Origin: AP-15 sp963833745
Lineage (GTDB): Bacteria; Pseudomonadota; Alphaproteobacteria; ATCC43930; CGMCC-115725
Direction: 5' to 3'
Length of the DNA stretch: 64,000 bases
Assembly: GCA_963833745.1 (NCBI GenBank)
Contig: CAWHZD010000006.1
Span: forward strand, 310,001 to 374,000
In this document: positions 8,888 to 17,867 of the stretch, piece after piece
Layout of the letters: each line of letters begins with the position of its first letter
Position numbering within the stretch: position 1 is the stretch's first letter
Made by a program: the position numbers and the translations under genes
The notes under the pieces: generated by a model
Databases searched by the model: none
The model's input: only the letters and a program-made list of their open reading frames with translations
What the model was told of the DNA's origin: nothing

Positions 8888-9082
8888 ATGAAGGTATGGA
8901 TCGACTACGCGATCTGCAATTCCTGCGGCCTGTGTCGCGAGGTCTGCCCCGAATCAGCGATCCGGCCGGCGTTGCTGGAGCCGCGGCACCTCTACGAAGT
9001 CCAGCCGGCAAAATGCACCGGTTGCGGCGACTGCCTCGGCTATTGCCCCGCACCCGGCGCGCTCGTGGAGTATGCAGCGTGA
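8888..9082 (+). CDS. 2[4Fe-4S] ferredoxin, second copy
   Basis: A 64-residue ferredoxin with two classic C-x2-C-x2-C-x3-C-P motifs: CNSCGLCREVCP (about residues 10-21) and CTGCGDCLGYCP (about 43-54). Each pattern binds one [4Fe-4S] cluster and together they carry electrons at low potential. ATG at 8888 is preceded by GCGGGGCGGCA, a weak Shine-Dalgarno. As with the first copy, its place next to a ferritin-like gene suggests a partner role, although here a family A repeat lies between the two. Confidence 0.9.
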   Translation: MKVWIDYAICNSCGLCREVCPESAIRPALLEPRHLYEVQPAKCTGCGDCLGYCPAPGALVEYAA

Positions 9083-9088
9083 CTAAGT

Positions 9089-9211
9089 CGTCATTGCGAG
9101 GAGCCCACGGGTCGGCGCTGTGCGCTGCACGAGGACAGGCTCCGCGACGAAGCAATCTCGATGGGACTGAGCAGAGCCGGCGCGAGATTGCTTCGCTCCG
9201 CTCGCAATGAC
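9089..9211. repeat. dispersed inverted repeat, family B (copy 1)
   Basis: Begins CGTCATTGCGAGGAGCCCAC and ends with the complement-like GAGATTGCTTCGCTCCGCTC then GCAATGAC, with internal GACGAAGCAATCTCG. The same unit occurs at 26939. This kind of repeat is frequent between genes in Bradyrhizobium-like genomes. It fills the space before the amidohydrolase gene. Confidence 0.85.
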
Positions 9212-9235
9212 AGCCCATACAAGAGGGAGACGGGA

Positions 9236-10417
9236 ATGGCGCGCAAATACACGCTGATGTCGAGCGATGGGCACCTCGAAGTGCCGCCGGAGCGGTGGGT
9301 CCATCGGGTTCCGGAGAAATACCGCGATCGCGCCCCTCATACCGTCCATCTACCCGACGGCGGCGACGCCTTGATGATCGAGGGCCAGCCGCTGTTGGAG
9401 GCGAATTTTCTCGACCTTCGCGCCGGCCGGGCCGAGGGCACCTGGCAACCCTTCGGCCTCAAGGTCGCCGATGCCGCCGGCACCGGCTCGCCCGAGCAGC
9501 GCGTCAAGGAGCAGGATCGCGACGGTATGGACGCCGAGGTGCTGTTCGCGGCGATGGTCGCGGGACCCGTCTTTTGGCGCAACATCAGCCATGACGAGGT
9601 CTATAAGGCGGTGATCCGCGGCTACAACGACTGGCTCGGCGAGGAATATTGCGCGGTGGCGCCCGACCGCCTGATCGGCATGGGGGTCATGCCGATCACC
9701 AATGTCGACGACGCGATCGCCGAGATGAAACACTGTAAAAAGCTCGGGCTGAAAGGCGTCCTGCTCGGCGCCCTCCCCGGCGCCAAGGGCTATCCGACAC
9801 CCGAGGACGACAAGTTCTGGGCCGCCGCGGTCGACATGGAGATGCCGGTCACCGTGCACGTCCAGTTCTACCGCACCGGCGCGCGCGCCGCGCAGCCGAC
9901 CTTCAAATACCCGAAGGAAGACCCGGTCATCATGCAGCGCCTGCGCCGGCCGTTTCTCGAATGGCTGTGCAATTTCGGATTGGCGCCGTCGGTCAGCATC
10001 GCCCAGCTGGTATTGGCCGGGGTGTTCGAACGGCATCCAAAGCTCAAGGTGTTCTTCGCCGAGACCCGGCTCGGCTGGGTCCCGTTCTGGCTCGAGCACA
10101 TGGATCTGTGGTACCAGCGCCATCTCGGCTGGGCGCAGGAATATCTCGGCTTCCAACCGCTGAAGGAATTGCCCAGCCACTATGTGCGCGACCACGTCTA
10201 TTTCAGCGTGCAGTACGAGCGCGTCGCGGTCGAGGAGCGAGCGCATGTCGGGGTCGACCGGATCATGTTCGCCACCGACTTTCCGCATATCGAATGCGAG
10301 TGGCCGAATTCGCGCCCGCTGATCGACAAGATCTACGCCGACATCCCCGAAGCCGACAGACGCCGGATCTGGGCCGACAACTGCGTCGAATTCTTCAAGC
10401 TCGACCGGGCGGCCTAA
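9236..10417 (+). CDS. metal-dependent amidohydrolase (amidohydrolase 2 / ACMSD-like superfamily)
   Basis: A 393-residue TIM-barrel hydrolase or decarboxylase. ATG at 9236 (MARKYTLMSSDGHLEVPPERW) has a good GAGGGAGA ribosome site; an upstream in-frame start would read into the family B repeat. The MSSDGHLEVP motif takes the place of the HxH strand-1 metal site, as in members that keep only the D-x-H form. Later motifs are FFAETRLGWVPFWLEHM and the C-terminal RIMFATDFPHIECEWPNS with the conserved Asp of the family. Related enzymes hydrolyse or decarboxylate products of aromatic ring cleavage. Its place after the dioxygenase and ferritin-like genes supports a role in the same catabolic route, but the substrate is not known. 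Confidence 0.85.
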   Translation: MARKYTLMSSDGHLEVPPERWVHRVPEKYRDRAPHTVHLPDGGDALMIEGQPLLEANFLDLRAGRAEGTWQPFGLKVADAAGTGSPEQRVKEQDRDGMDAEVLFAAMVAGPVFWRNISHDEVYKAVIRGYNDWLGEEYCAVAPDRLIGMGVMPITNVDDAIAEMKHCKKLGLKGVLLGALPGAKGYPTPEDDKFWAAAVDMEMPVTVHVQFYRTGARAAQPTFKYPKEDPVIMQRLRRPFLEWLCNFGLAPSVSIAQLVLAGVFERHPKLKVFFAETRLGWVPFWLEHMDLWYQRHLGWAQEYLGFQPLKELPSHYVRDHVYFSVQYERVAVEERAHVGVDRIMFATDFPHIECEWPNSRPLIDKIYADIPEADRRRIWADNCVEFFKLDRAA

Positions 10418-10566
10418 TCATGCCGCTGCCGACCGGCGCGCACCGGGTATGCTTGTGGGAGTTTAACTCTCGGGCGTGGCTCTCGACGTGGACGAATTGA
10501 CCAGCCGCCGCTGGTTGAACAAGAGTTGATGCGGCGTACTGCCGATAACGGGATGGGGGGAGACGC

Positions 10567-11259
10567 ATGCGTTTGTCAGTGCCGATCGTACTCGGGATGT
10601 TCGCAATGGCCCTCGTGGTAACCCGGCCTGCCGAAGCAGCGGATGCTGGTGGTGCGGTGTACAGCGTCACCTATTTTGAAGCGGCCACCCCCGTTGTTAC
10701 CCAGGTGGCTGCATTTGTGCGGCAATTTGCCGAGGCCGGCCGCAAAGAGCCGGGCAATGCCGGCTTCGCGGCCTTTCAGGAAATCGGGCGGCCGAGCCGG
10801 TTCGCGATTTTCGAGGGCTGGCATGACAAGGCGGCGGCCGATACCCACAACGCTGCCGCAGCCACCATCGCTTTTCGCAACAAATTAGAGCCGCTGCTGG
10901 TCGGCCCGTTCGAAATCCGGAATTTCGTCGGATATTCCGTCGCCGGACCGAGCGCACACGGCGCCCGCGGTGCGGTTTTCGTCGTAACCCATGTCGATGT
11001 CTTTCCGGCGGGGAAAGACCAAGCTGCCACACTCGTCACCGCGCTGGCCGCGGCCGGCCGCAAATTGCCGGGCAATCTATGGTTCGACGTGCTGCAGGTC
11101 GACGGCCGCGCGAATCACTTTACTCTTCTTCAAGGTTGGCGCGACCGCAAAGCCTTTGACGCGAGCCTGATGGCCGCATCGACCCGCGACTTCCGGCAAA
11201 AGCTGACCCCGCTCGAAGGCGCCCTCTACGACGAGCGGCTCTACCAGGCGCTGGAGTAG
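10567..11259 (+). CDS. secreted protein with two tandem ABM (antibiotic biosynthesis monooxygenase-like) domains
   Basis: A 230-residue protein with a signal peptide ending at AEA-AD (about residue 25). The rest is an internal duplication of about 95 residues: VYSVTYFEAATP...FAAFQEIGRPSRFAIFEGWHDKAAADTH and VFVVTHVDVFPAG...WFDVLQVDGRANHFTLLQGWRDRKAFDAS align as two dimeric alpha/beta-barrel ABM domains. ABM domains bind small hydrophobic or haem-like ligands or oxidise quinols; a catalytic role is not evident. The gene has its own GGGGGGAG ribosome site. The periplasmic location is unusual for the family. Confidence 0.75.
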   Translation: MRLSVPIVLGMFAMALVVTRPAEAADAGGAVYSVTYFEAATPVVTQVAAFVRQFAEAGRKEPGNAGFAAFQEIGRPSRFAIFEGWHDKAAADTHNAAAATIAFRNKLEPLLVGPFEIRNFVGYSVAGPSAHGARGAVFVVTHVDVFPAGKDQAATLVTALAAAGRKLPGNLWFDVLQVDGRANHFTLLQGWRDRKAFDASLMAASTRDFRQKLTPLEGALYDERLYQALE

Positions 11260-11305
11260 GAAATCCCGGAGCTCGACCAAAACGCGTAAAGGATCAGACA
11301 TTCGA

Positions 11306-11372
11306 CCGTCACCCCAGCGAAACCGGGAATCCTGGGTCGGGATTGGGTTTCACCTGCTTTCGCGGGGGGTGG
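11306..11372. repeat. dispersed palindromic repeat, family A (copy 3, degenerate)
   Basis: Contains CCGTCACCCCAGCGAAACCG and the right arm CCTGCTTTCGCGGGGGGTGG. The arms are diverged from the other copies and the centre is shorter. It lies between two convergent genes. Confidence 0.6.
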
Positions 11373-11404
11373 CGCGAGGCGCCGGGAGCGCTCGGGTCAA
11401 TTAA

Positions 11405-12685
<1,281 letters not shown>

Positions 12686-13007
12686 GTCCGCCCCGTACTC
12701 CCGGCCCTTCGCCGAGCACAGCGATCGTCACCTTATACCAAGCGCCCGTAAGCGTGAGCGGTGATTGCCCATTGCCGGATGGCGGTAGATGTGATCCGGG
12801 TGGGGTGCGCGGTGAGACTTGTTCCAAGCCTCGCAGGCGGCGGTCGCAATGGCCTGGTCGTCGCCAAAAAGCGGCACGGATTTATGGGGCGAACCCGTAT
12901 TCAACACCGAGCCGCCTCTTGCGCATGCCGCGCGCGGCGTCCACGATGGCCCTTAGTCCTTGATCGCACCGCGCCAAATCATGGCGGCGGACAGGAGGGT
13001 CGTCGGC
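12686..13007. other. intergenic region, no gene seen
   Basis: About 320 bases between two divergent genes. The stretch near 12700-12760 translates on the minus strand to phrases such as SPLTLTGAWYK and GEGPGVRG, which are the usual appearance of a dispersed intergenic repeat rather than a protein. It must hold the promoters of both flanking genes, but none is clear enough to place. Confidence 0.4.
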
Positions 13008-14057
13008 ATGGAATTCGGCATGTTCCACCAGTTTCCGTCATCGCCGGGACGCAGTGACTCCGACACTTTTGCCGAAGCGTTCGAGCAGATCGACGCCGCA
13101 GAAGAGCTCGGCCTCGACGTGATGTGGCTCGCCGAGCTGCATTTCGATCCGCAGCGCTCGGTTTTGTCGGCCCCGCTCAGCATCGCCAGCGCGATCGCCG
13201 CCCGCACCCGCCGCATCAAGATCGGGATCGCGGTGCAGGTATTGCCGCTGTGCCACCCGTTGCGGCTCGCCGAGGAAGCAGCCACGGTCGACGAAATCAG
13301 CCGCGGCCGGCTGATTTTCGGCGCCGGCCGCAGCGGCCTGCCGCGCACCTATGAAGACTATGGCGTCTCTTACGCCGAAAGCCGCGACCGTTTTGCCGAA
13401 GTGCTCGACATCGTCGAGCAGGCGTGGTCGCAGCCCGCGGTCTGCTATGACGGCAAATATTACAGCTTTCACAATATTGCAGTGACGCCAAAGCCGTATC
13501 AGCAGCCCTGCCCGCCGATCCGCATCGCCGCCGCCAGCCCCGACACTTATCCCGCGGTCGGCGCGCGCGGGTTGCCGATTTTCCTCAATGCGCGTCACGG
13601 CTCGTTTTCGGAATTCGTCCCGGCGATCCGCGAATATCGCGCCGCCTACGAGGCCGCCGGACATGACGGCAGAGGGCGGGTTTACCTGCGGGTCCCGGTC
13701 TACCTCGCCGAGACCGACATGCTGGCGCGCGAGGAGCCGCGCGAAAGCCTGATGCATTTCTATCGCGAGCAAACCGAGCGGCTGCGCGACTCGATGTCCC
13801 GCGGCGGCACACGCGCGATCGAAGGGCGGGCTGAGCGTCTGCAACAACTCGAAAGCCTGACCTATGACGAGGCGCTGGAGGGTCAGGTGCTGATTGGCAC
13901 GCCCAAATCGGTGGGCGCGCGCCTGCGCGCCTTACAGGACGAGCTCGGCATCGACGGCATCCTCGCCGAGCTCAATTGCGGCGGTCTGATCCCGCATGCG
14001 CAGGTCATGAACGCCCTGCGGCTCCTCTGCGAAGAGGTCAAGCCGCGCTTCAATTAG
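13008..14057 (+). CDS. LLM-class flavin-dependent oxidoreductase (bacterial luciferase-like)
   Basis: A protein of about 349 residues with the luciferase-like (beta/alpha)8 fold that uses reduced FMN or F420 to oxidise substrates. ATG at 13008 (MEFGMFHQFPSSPGRSDSD) is preferred because GGAGGGT lies about 10 bases upstream and family members start at this strand. Family marks are VMWLAELHFDP, the IKIGIAVQVLPLCHPLRLAEE region, GRLIFGAGRSGLPRTYEDYG and a C-terminal ALEGQVLIGTPKSVGARL. The cofactor (FMN is more usual in proteobacteria) and the substrate are not determined. Transcription is towards the accessory island at 14058. Confidence 0.88.
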   Translation: MEFGMFHQFPSSPGRSDSDTFAEAFEQIDAAEELGLDVMWLAELHFDPQRSVLSAPLSIASAIAARTRRIKIGIAVQVLPLCHPLRLAEEAATVDEISRGRLIFGAGRSGLPRTYEDYGVSYAESRDRFAEVLDIVEQAWSQPAVCYDGKYYSFHNIAVTPKPYQQPCPPIRIAAASPDTYPAVGARGLPIFLNARHGSFSEFVPAIREYRAAYEAAGHDGRGRVYLRVPVYLAETDMLAREEPRESLMHFYREQTERLRDSMSRGGTRAIEGRAERLQQLESLTYDEALEGQVLIGTPKSVGARLRALQDELGIDGILAELNCGGLIPHAQVMNALRLLCEEVKPRFN

Positions 14058-14159
14058 AAGCAGCCGAAGCTGCCGCGCCGACAATTGCGGCCGATCCCAA
14101 GACCGGGTGACAACGTCGACGACCGTCCCGGTAAGGTACAGTCGATCGGCGCCGCGTCG

Positions 14160-14471
14160 GCGTCGGCCACGCCGACCAGCAAGACCAGCCACGAGATCCT
14201 TGCCAAACCTATTAAAGGTTGTCGTGCCGATCCCGTTCGGGTCGTCAAGCAACTGGCACTTTGCCCGGTAGAAGTTGCAGATAACGCCATGCATGGCCCC
14301 GTTCATGTCGACGTCAAAGCCGACCGCCTCTCCAGAATTGCTGAGGCCGAGCAGCGAGGTGGCGGTCGCGCCCGGAGCGTCTATCGTCTTGAAGTACCCG
14401 CCGCTCTCGATAAAGCCATGGGTAACGCCGTTGCCGTCCATATAAAAGCCGGCGAGCTGGCCGGTGGTGTC
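14160..14471 (-). pseudogene. remnant of an extracellular HAF-repeat protein
   Basis: The minus strand reads DTTGQLAGFYMDGNGVTHGFIESGGYFKTIDAPGATATSLLGLSNSGEAVGFDVDMNGAMHGVICNF. This matches the repeating pattern (GQ-VGFY-D--G--HGF--) of the HAF-repeat family of secreted beta-rich proteins. A TGA stands directly upstream (14472-14474), no start codon or signal peptide is present, and the pattern dissolves after GIGTTTFN near 14211. Two repeats therefore survive from a much longer gene. It lies at the left side of the small accessory island. Confidence 0.65.
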
Positions 14472-14559
14472 TCAGTTTGAATTGTAACAAGCTTGCGCCG
14501 GGTGTCGATCCGCGCTCTCCATCTCATATGCTTACCGGAAAGCAATCGGTGGGTGAGCC

Positions 14560-14784
14560 ATGGCGAGATACCGAATGGACATCTTCGAGGCGAGCCGAAA
14601 AAGACTAGGACATAAACCCGCGCTATGGCGGCGCCATGATATCTATGCTCTCGACGACGACGCGGCAAAGGTTGCGGCATACGGATTGTACCGGGGTCAC
14701 GCGGAGCAGCGGCCGTTGACGAGCTTTTCCCTCTACACGGCCGGCGGAAGGCCGGTTTCCGGATTCCCAGCAAGGGTCTTCTGA
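14560..14784 (+). CDS. small conserved-looking hypothetical protein
   Basis: A 74-residue protein, MARYRMDIFEASRKRLGHKP... with KVAAYGLYRGHAEQRPLTSFSLY. The pattern of a short beta strand, an Arg/Lys-rich loop, a helix and a second strand, together with the tight TGATG overlap with the next gene, argues for a real gene. No signal peptide or membrane segment. It was not assigned to a named family. Confidence 0.55.
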   Translation: MARYRMDIFEASRKRLGHKPALWRRHDIYALDDDAAKVAAYGLYRGHAEQRPLTSFSLYTAGGRPVSGFPARVF

Positions 14785-15018
14785 TGCCGCGAGGACCCCG
14801 AGGCGAGAAGCGGCCTGCCGACGTGATCGGCAACGCCGTCAAGGTCATGCGGATCGCGACCGGCGAAGAGGCTGAGGAACTGGATTCGGTCAAATCGGCG
14901 GGCCGCCGAACTCGGATCGCGCGGCGGCAAGGCGCGGGCCGCGAAGATGCCGGCAGCGAAAAGAGCAGAGATAGCAAGGGCTGCGGCAGCGGCGCGCTGG
15001 AAACGAAAAAACCAATAG
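14784..15018 (+). pseudogene. small basic (annotated elsewhere as RNA-binding-like) protein, frameshifted
   Basis: Starts MPRGPRGEKRPADVIGNAVKVMRIATGEEAEEL, a start seen in a widespread family of small basic proteins often labelled RNA-binding or hypothetical. After KSA the frame is lost. Dropping one G from the GGG at about 14900-14902 restores AAELGSRGGKARAAKMPAAK and then RAEIARAAAAARWKRKNQ ending at TAG 15016-15018, which is the expected Lys/Ala-rich tail. The ATG overlaps the upstream stop as TGATG, so the pair is translationally coupled. Either a true frameshift or a single-base assembly error is possible. Confidence 0.7.
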
Positions 15019-15066
15019 ACAACAACGAAAACCTCGGTATCTATCGCCTCCATCAAGGAGGCAAAA

Positions 15067-16152
15067 ATGAACTCGGCACAACGAATTATTGCCCGGTTTG
15101 GCGGCCAGACCGCCCTCGCCGAAGCACTGCATACCAAACAGAGCACCGTCCAATACTGGGCTAAAACCGGGACGATCCCGGCCAAATGGCACCGCCCGAT
15201 CGTTGAGGCGGCGGTTCGGCGAGGCATCAATGTGTCGAGCGCTGATTTCTCGCCGCTGGCGACGGTTGAACGCGCTGCCATGCCGGCACCGCCCGAAGCT
15301 CGCTGGCCCGGGGTTCTAGCTGTCGCCGATCAAGAACTGCCGTGCTTCGTCCTCGACGACGGGCGGCGGGTAATCACCCGCACGGGCGCGCTCAATTTCC
15401 TCACTGGCGGCAAGGGCGGAGGCAATATCGATAGCTATCTGCGTATTCAGGTTTTGCAGCCGTTCTTGCCACCCGATCTCGACGAACAGTTTTTCGACAT
15501 AACGATGTCGCAAGTGGTGAACAAAGACGTTCAGGCTATGTCGGCGTCAGCGTTTATCGACATTTGCCGGGCCTATGCCCGGGCGCGGGATACCGGCGCG
15601 ATCAACAGCGACTCGCAGATCGCGATCGCCATCCGTGCCTCGATGCTATTGGCCGCGTTTGCCAAGACGGGAATCGAAGCGGCCATCGACGAAGCAACCG
15701 GGTATCAGTTTGATCGCGCCAGTGACGCATTGCAGACCAAGCTGCGCTTGTTCCTCGATGAAGAAATGCGCCCTTGGGAAAAAACCTTCCCCGATGAACT
15801 GTGGATACAATTCGGCAGGTTAACGCGATGGAAAGGCGCAATTCATGAGCGACCGAAATATTGGGGCAAACTCGTCATGGAATTGGTCTACGGCTACCTC
15901 GATACCGACGTGGCCGAATGGCTGAAGACCCATGCGCCCGAACCGCGTCACGGTCGCAACTATCATCAATGGCTAAATGGTCAATATGGTTTGCGCCGCT
16001 TGACGGAGCACATTTGGATGCTGATCGGGCTGGCATCAGCTTGTCGAGACATGGGCGAACTGCGGCAGCGGATGGCCGAAAAGTTCGGGCGTGAAGGGGT
16101 GCAATTCACGTTCTATTTGGCTCCGGCAGCCGGGCAAAGGCGCTCTGCCTGA
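15067..16152 (+). CDS. carph-isopro HTH domain fused to a P63C domain protein
   Basis: A 361-residue protein with a strong AAGGAGG ribosome site six bases before the ATG. Residues 1-60 (MNSAQRIIARFGGQTALAEALHTKQSTVQYWAKTGTIPAKWHRPIVEAA) form a Cro-like helix-turn-helix of the type called carph-isopro. The rest matches the P63C domain layout (FLTGGKGGGNIDSYLRIQVLQPFLP; a C-terminal HGRNYHQWLNGQYGLRRLTEHIWMLIGLA stretch). P63C proteins are found in phages and mobile islands and are of unknown function, sometimes thought to act as antirepressors. Together with the decayed neighbours this suggests a recently acquired or relic mobile segment. DNA binding is predicted from the HTH only. Confidence 0.75.
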   Translation: MNSAQRIIARFGGQTALAEALHTKQSTVQYWAKTGTIPAKWHRPIVEAAVRRGINVSSADFSPLATVERAAMPAPPEARWPGVLAVADQELPCFVLDDGRRVITRTGALNFLTGGKGGGNIDSYLRIQVLQPFLPPDLDEQFFDITMSQVVNKDVQAMSASAFIDICRAYARARDTGAINSDSQIAIAIRASMLLAAFAKTGIEAAIDEATGYQFDRASDALQTKLRLFLDEEMRPWEKTFPDELWIQFGRLTRWKGAIHERPKYWGKLVMELVYGYLDTDVAEWLKTHAPEPRHGRNYHQWLNGQYGLRRLTEHIWMLIGLASACRDMGELRQRMAEKFGREGVQFTFYLAPAAGQRRSA

Positions 16153-16195
16153 CTGCATAACATATTGAGATTATTTACTAACGAACCCGGGTTAA

Positions 16196-17284
16196 GTTTC
16201 CGGTGGCAGTCACACGAGTTCGACCGGCCCGGTGCACAACCCGCACCACATCGGCTATTCCGCCGGCGGCTCGTCCTCTGGCAGCGCCGCGGTGGTCGCC
16301 GCCGGCGAGGCGGCGATGGCGATCGGCGGCGACCAGGGCGGTTCGATCCGCATCCCGGCCGCGTTCTGCGGCATCTATGGTCTGTGCCCGACCTACGGTC
16401 TCGTCCCCTATACCGGCATCATGCCGATCGAGTTGACCCTGGACCACACCGGTCCGATGACCGCGACCGTCGAAGACAACGCGCTCTTGCTCGAAGTCTT
16501 GGCCGGACCGGACGAGCTCGATCCGCGGCAACGGACGCCGGCCGTCACCAGACCCTATCGCGAGGCATTGGGCAGGGGTGCGGCGGGGCTGCGGATCGGG
16601 GTCGTCGAAGAGGGGTTCGGCCATCCGCGGGGGATGCCGCAGATCGACGAGATCGTGCGCGAGGCGGCCGATCGCTTCAAGGGTTTGGGGGCGATCGTGG
16701 AGAGCGTGTCGATCCCAATACATCGCCAGGGTGCCCCGATCTGGCTCGCCGTGGCGGCCGAGGGTGCCACAGTGCAGATGATGCACGGCAACGGCTTCGG
16801 CTTCAACTGGCAGGGGCTTTATCTTACCTCGCTGCTCGACCGGCACAGCGCCTGGCGCTACCGTGCCGACGAGCTGTCCGACAGTTTGAAGAACACGATG
16901 CTGCTTGGTCATTACATGGTCACGCGCTATCGCGGCCATTACTACGCCAAGGCGCAGAACCTGGTGCGGCGGTTGCGGCGTGCCTATGACGAGGTGTTGA
17001 CACGCTGCGATTTGCTGCTGATGCCGACCGTGCCCGTCGTCGCAACGCCATTGCCCGAGCCTGACGCATCGGTCGAGGTGGTCCTCGATCGGGCATTCGG
17101 AATGATTGCCAACACCGCGCAGTTCAACTGCACCCACCATCCGGCGATGAGCCTGCCCTGCGGCATCGTCGACGGATTGTCGGTCGGGCTGATGTTGGTT
17201 GCCAAACCGTTTGACGAGGAGACGATCTATCGCGCCGCTGCGGGATTTGAGCGCGGCGTCGACTGGACGACGCTCACAGCGTAA
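16196..17284 (+). pseudogene. amidase-signature enzyme, 5' part missing
   Basis: The coding frame opens right after a TAA (16193-16195) as VSGGSHTSSTGPVHNPHHIG and continues with the amidase signature AGGSSSGSAA and GGDQGGSIRIPAAFCGIYGL, then to the TGA/TAA at 17282-17284. In amidase-signature enzymes the catalytic triad is Lys, cis-Ser (in GGSSSGS) and Ser (in GGSIR). Both serines are present, but about 120-150 N-terminal residues with the Lys are absent. GTG at 16232 could start a truncated polypeptide, yet it should be inactive. The break coincides with the AT-rich junction after the P63C gene. Confidence 0.82.
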
Positions 17285-17310
17285 GCCGTGATTCGACGGA
17301 TAAGTCGGCA

Positions 17311-17748
17311 ATGCATCCCGACGACTGCATCTTCTGCCGCATCGTTGCCGGAGAGAGCGCGTGCGAAGAGATCTACCGCGACGAGTTGACGCTCGCCTTT
17401 ATGGACATTCATCCGGCAAATGACGGACAGTGTCTGGTAATCCCCAAAGCCCATTTTGAAATGGTGTTCGAAATGCCGCCCGCGTTGTTTGGCGCGGTGG
17501 GGTCCTCGGTCGTCAAGGTGGCGCGGGCGGTCAACGAATTGCTGCGACCCGGCGGCCTCAGCGTGCTTCAGGCCAATGGCGCGCTTGCCGGGCAGACGGT
17601 GCCGCACGTTCATGTCCACGTCTTGCCGCGCCGCGCCGGTGACAATCTGTTGATCAATTGGGATCGCGAGCGGACCAATGTCGGAACCGCCGACCCCGCC
17701 GATATCGCCACGATCGCCGCTCGGTTGCGTACCCGCCTGAGAGGTTGA
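17311..17748 (+). CDS. HIT family (histidine triad) protein
   Basis: A 145-residue nucleotide hydrolase-like protein. It has the CIFCRIVAGE N-terminal Cys pair, the helix/strand DELTLAFMDIHPANDGQCLVIPKAHF and the histidine triad HVHVHVLPR near residue 95. HIT proteins hydrolyse AMP-linked or related substrates in the cytoplasm; the HinT/Fhit-like subtype cannot be chosen by eye. Length is normal. It begins 26 bases after the amidase remnant. Confidence 0.93.
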   Translation: MHPDDCIFCRIVAGESACEEIYRDELTLAFMDIHPANDGQCLVIPKAHFEMVFEMPPALFGAVGSSVVKVARAVNELLRPGGLSVLQANGALAGQTVPHVHVHVLPRRAGDNLLINWDRERTNVGTADPADIATIAARLRTRLRG

Positions 17749-17867
17749 CGCTCCCAACCGCACCAGTCTTTGAGGATTGGGTTCGACAGCTGACTTGCGC
17801 CCGCGGTCTTAGCCGGGTATCGTTATATCCGAACGGAAATTACGGGCCTTGGGCATCGGAGAAAATC

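Noticed and set aside
14058..16195. Prophage.
   Set aside because: Only one phage-like gene is present; no integrase, capsid, terminase or lysis gene was found.
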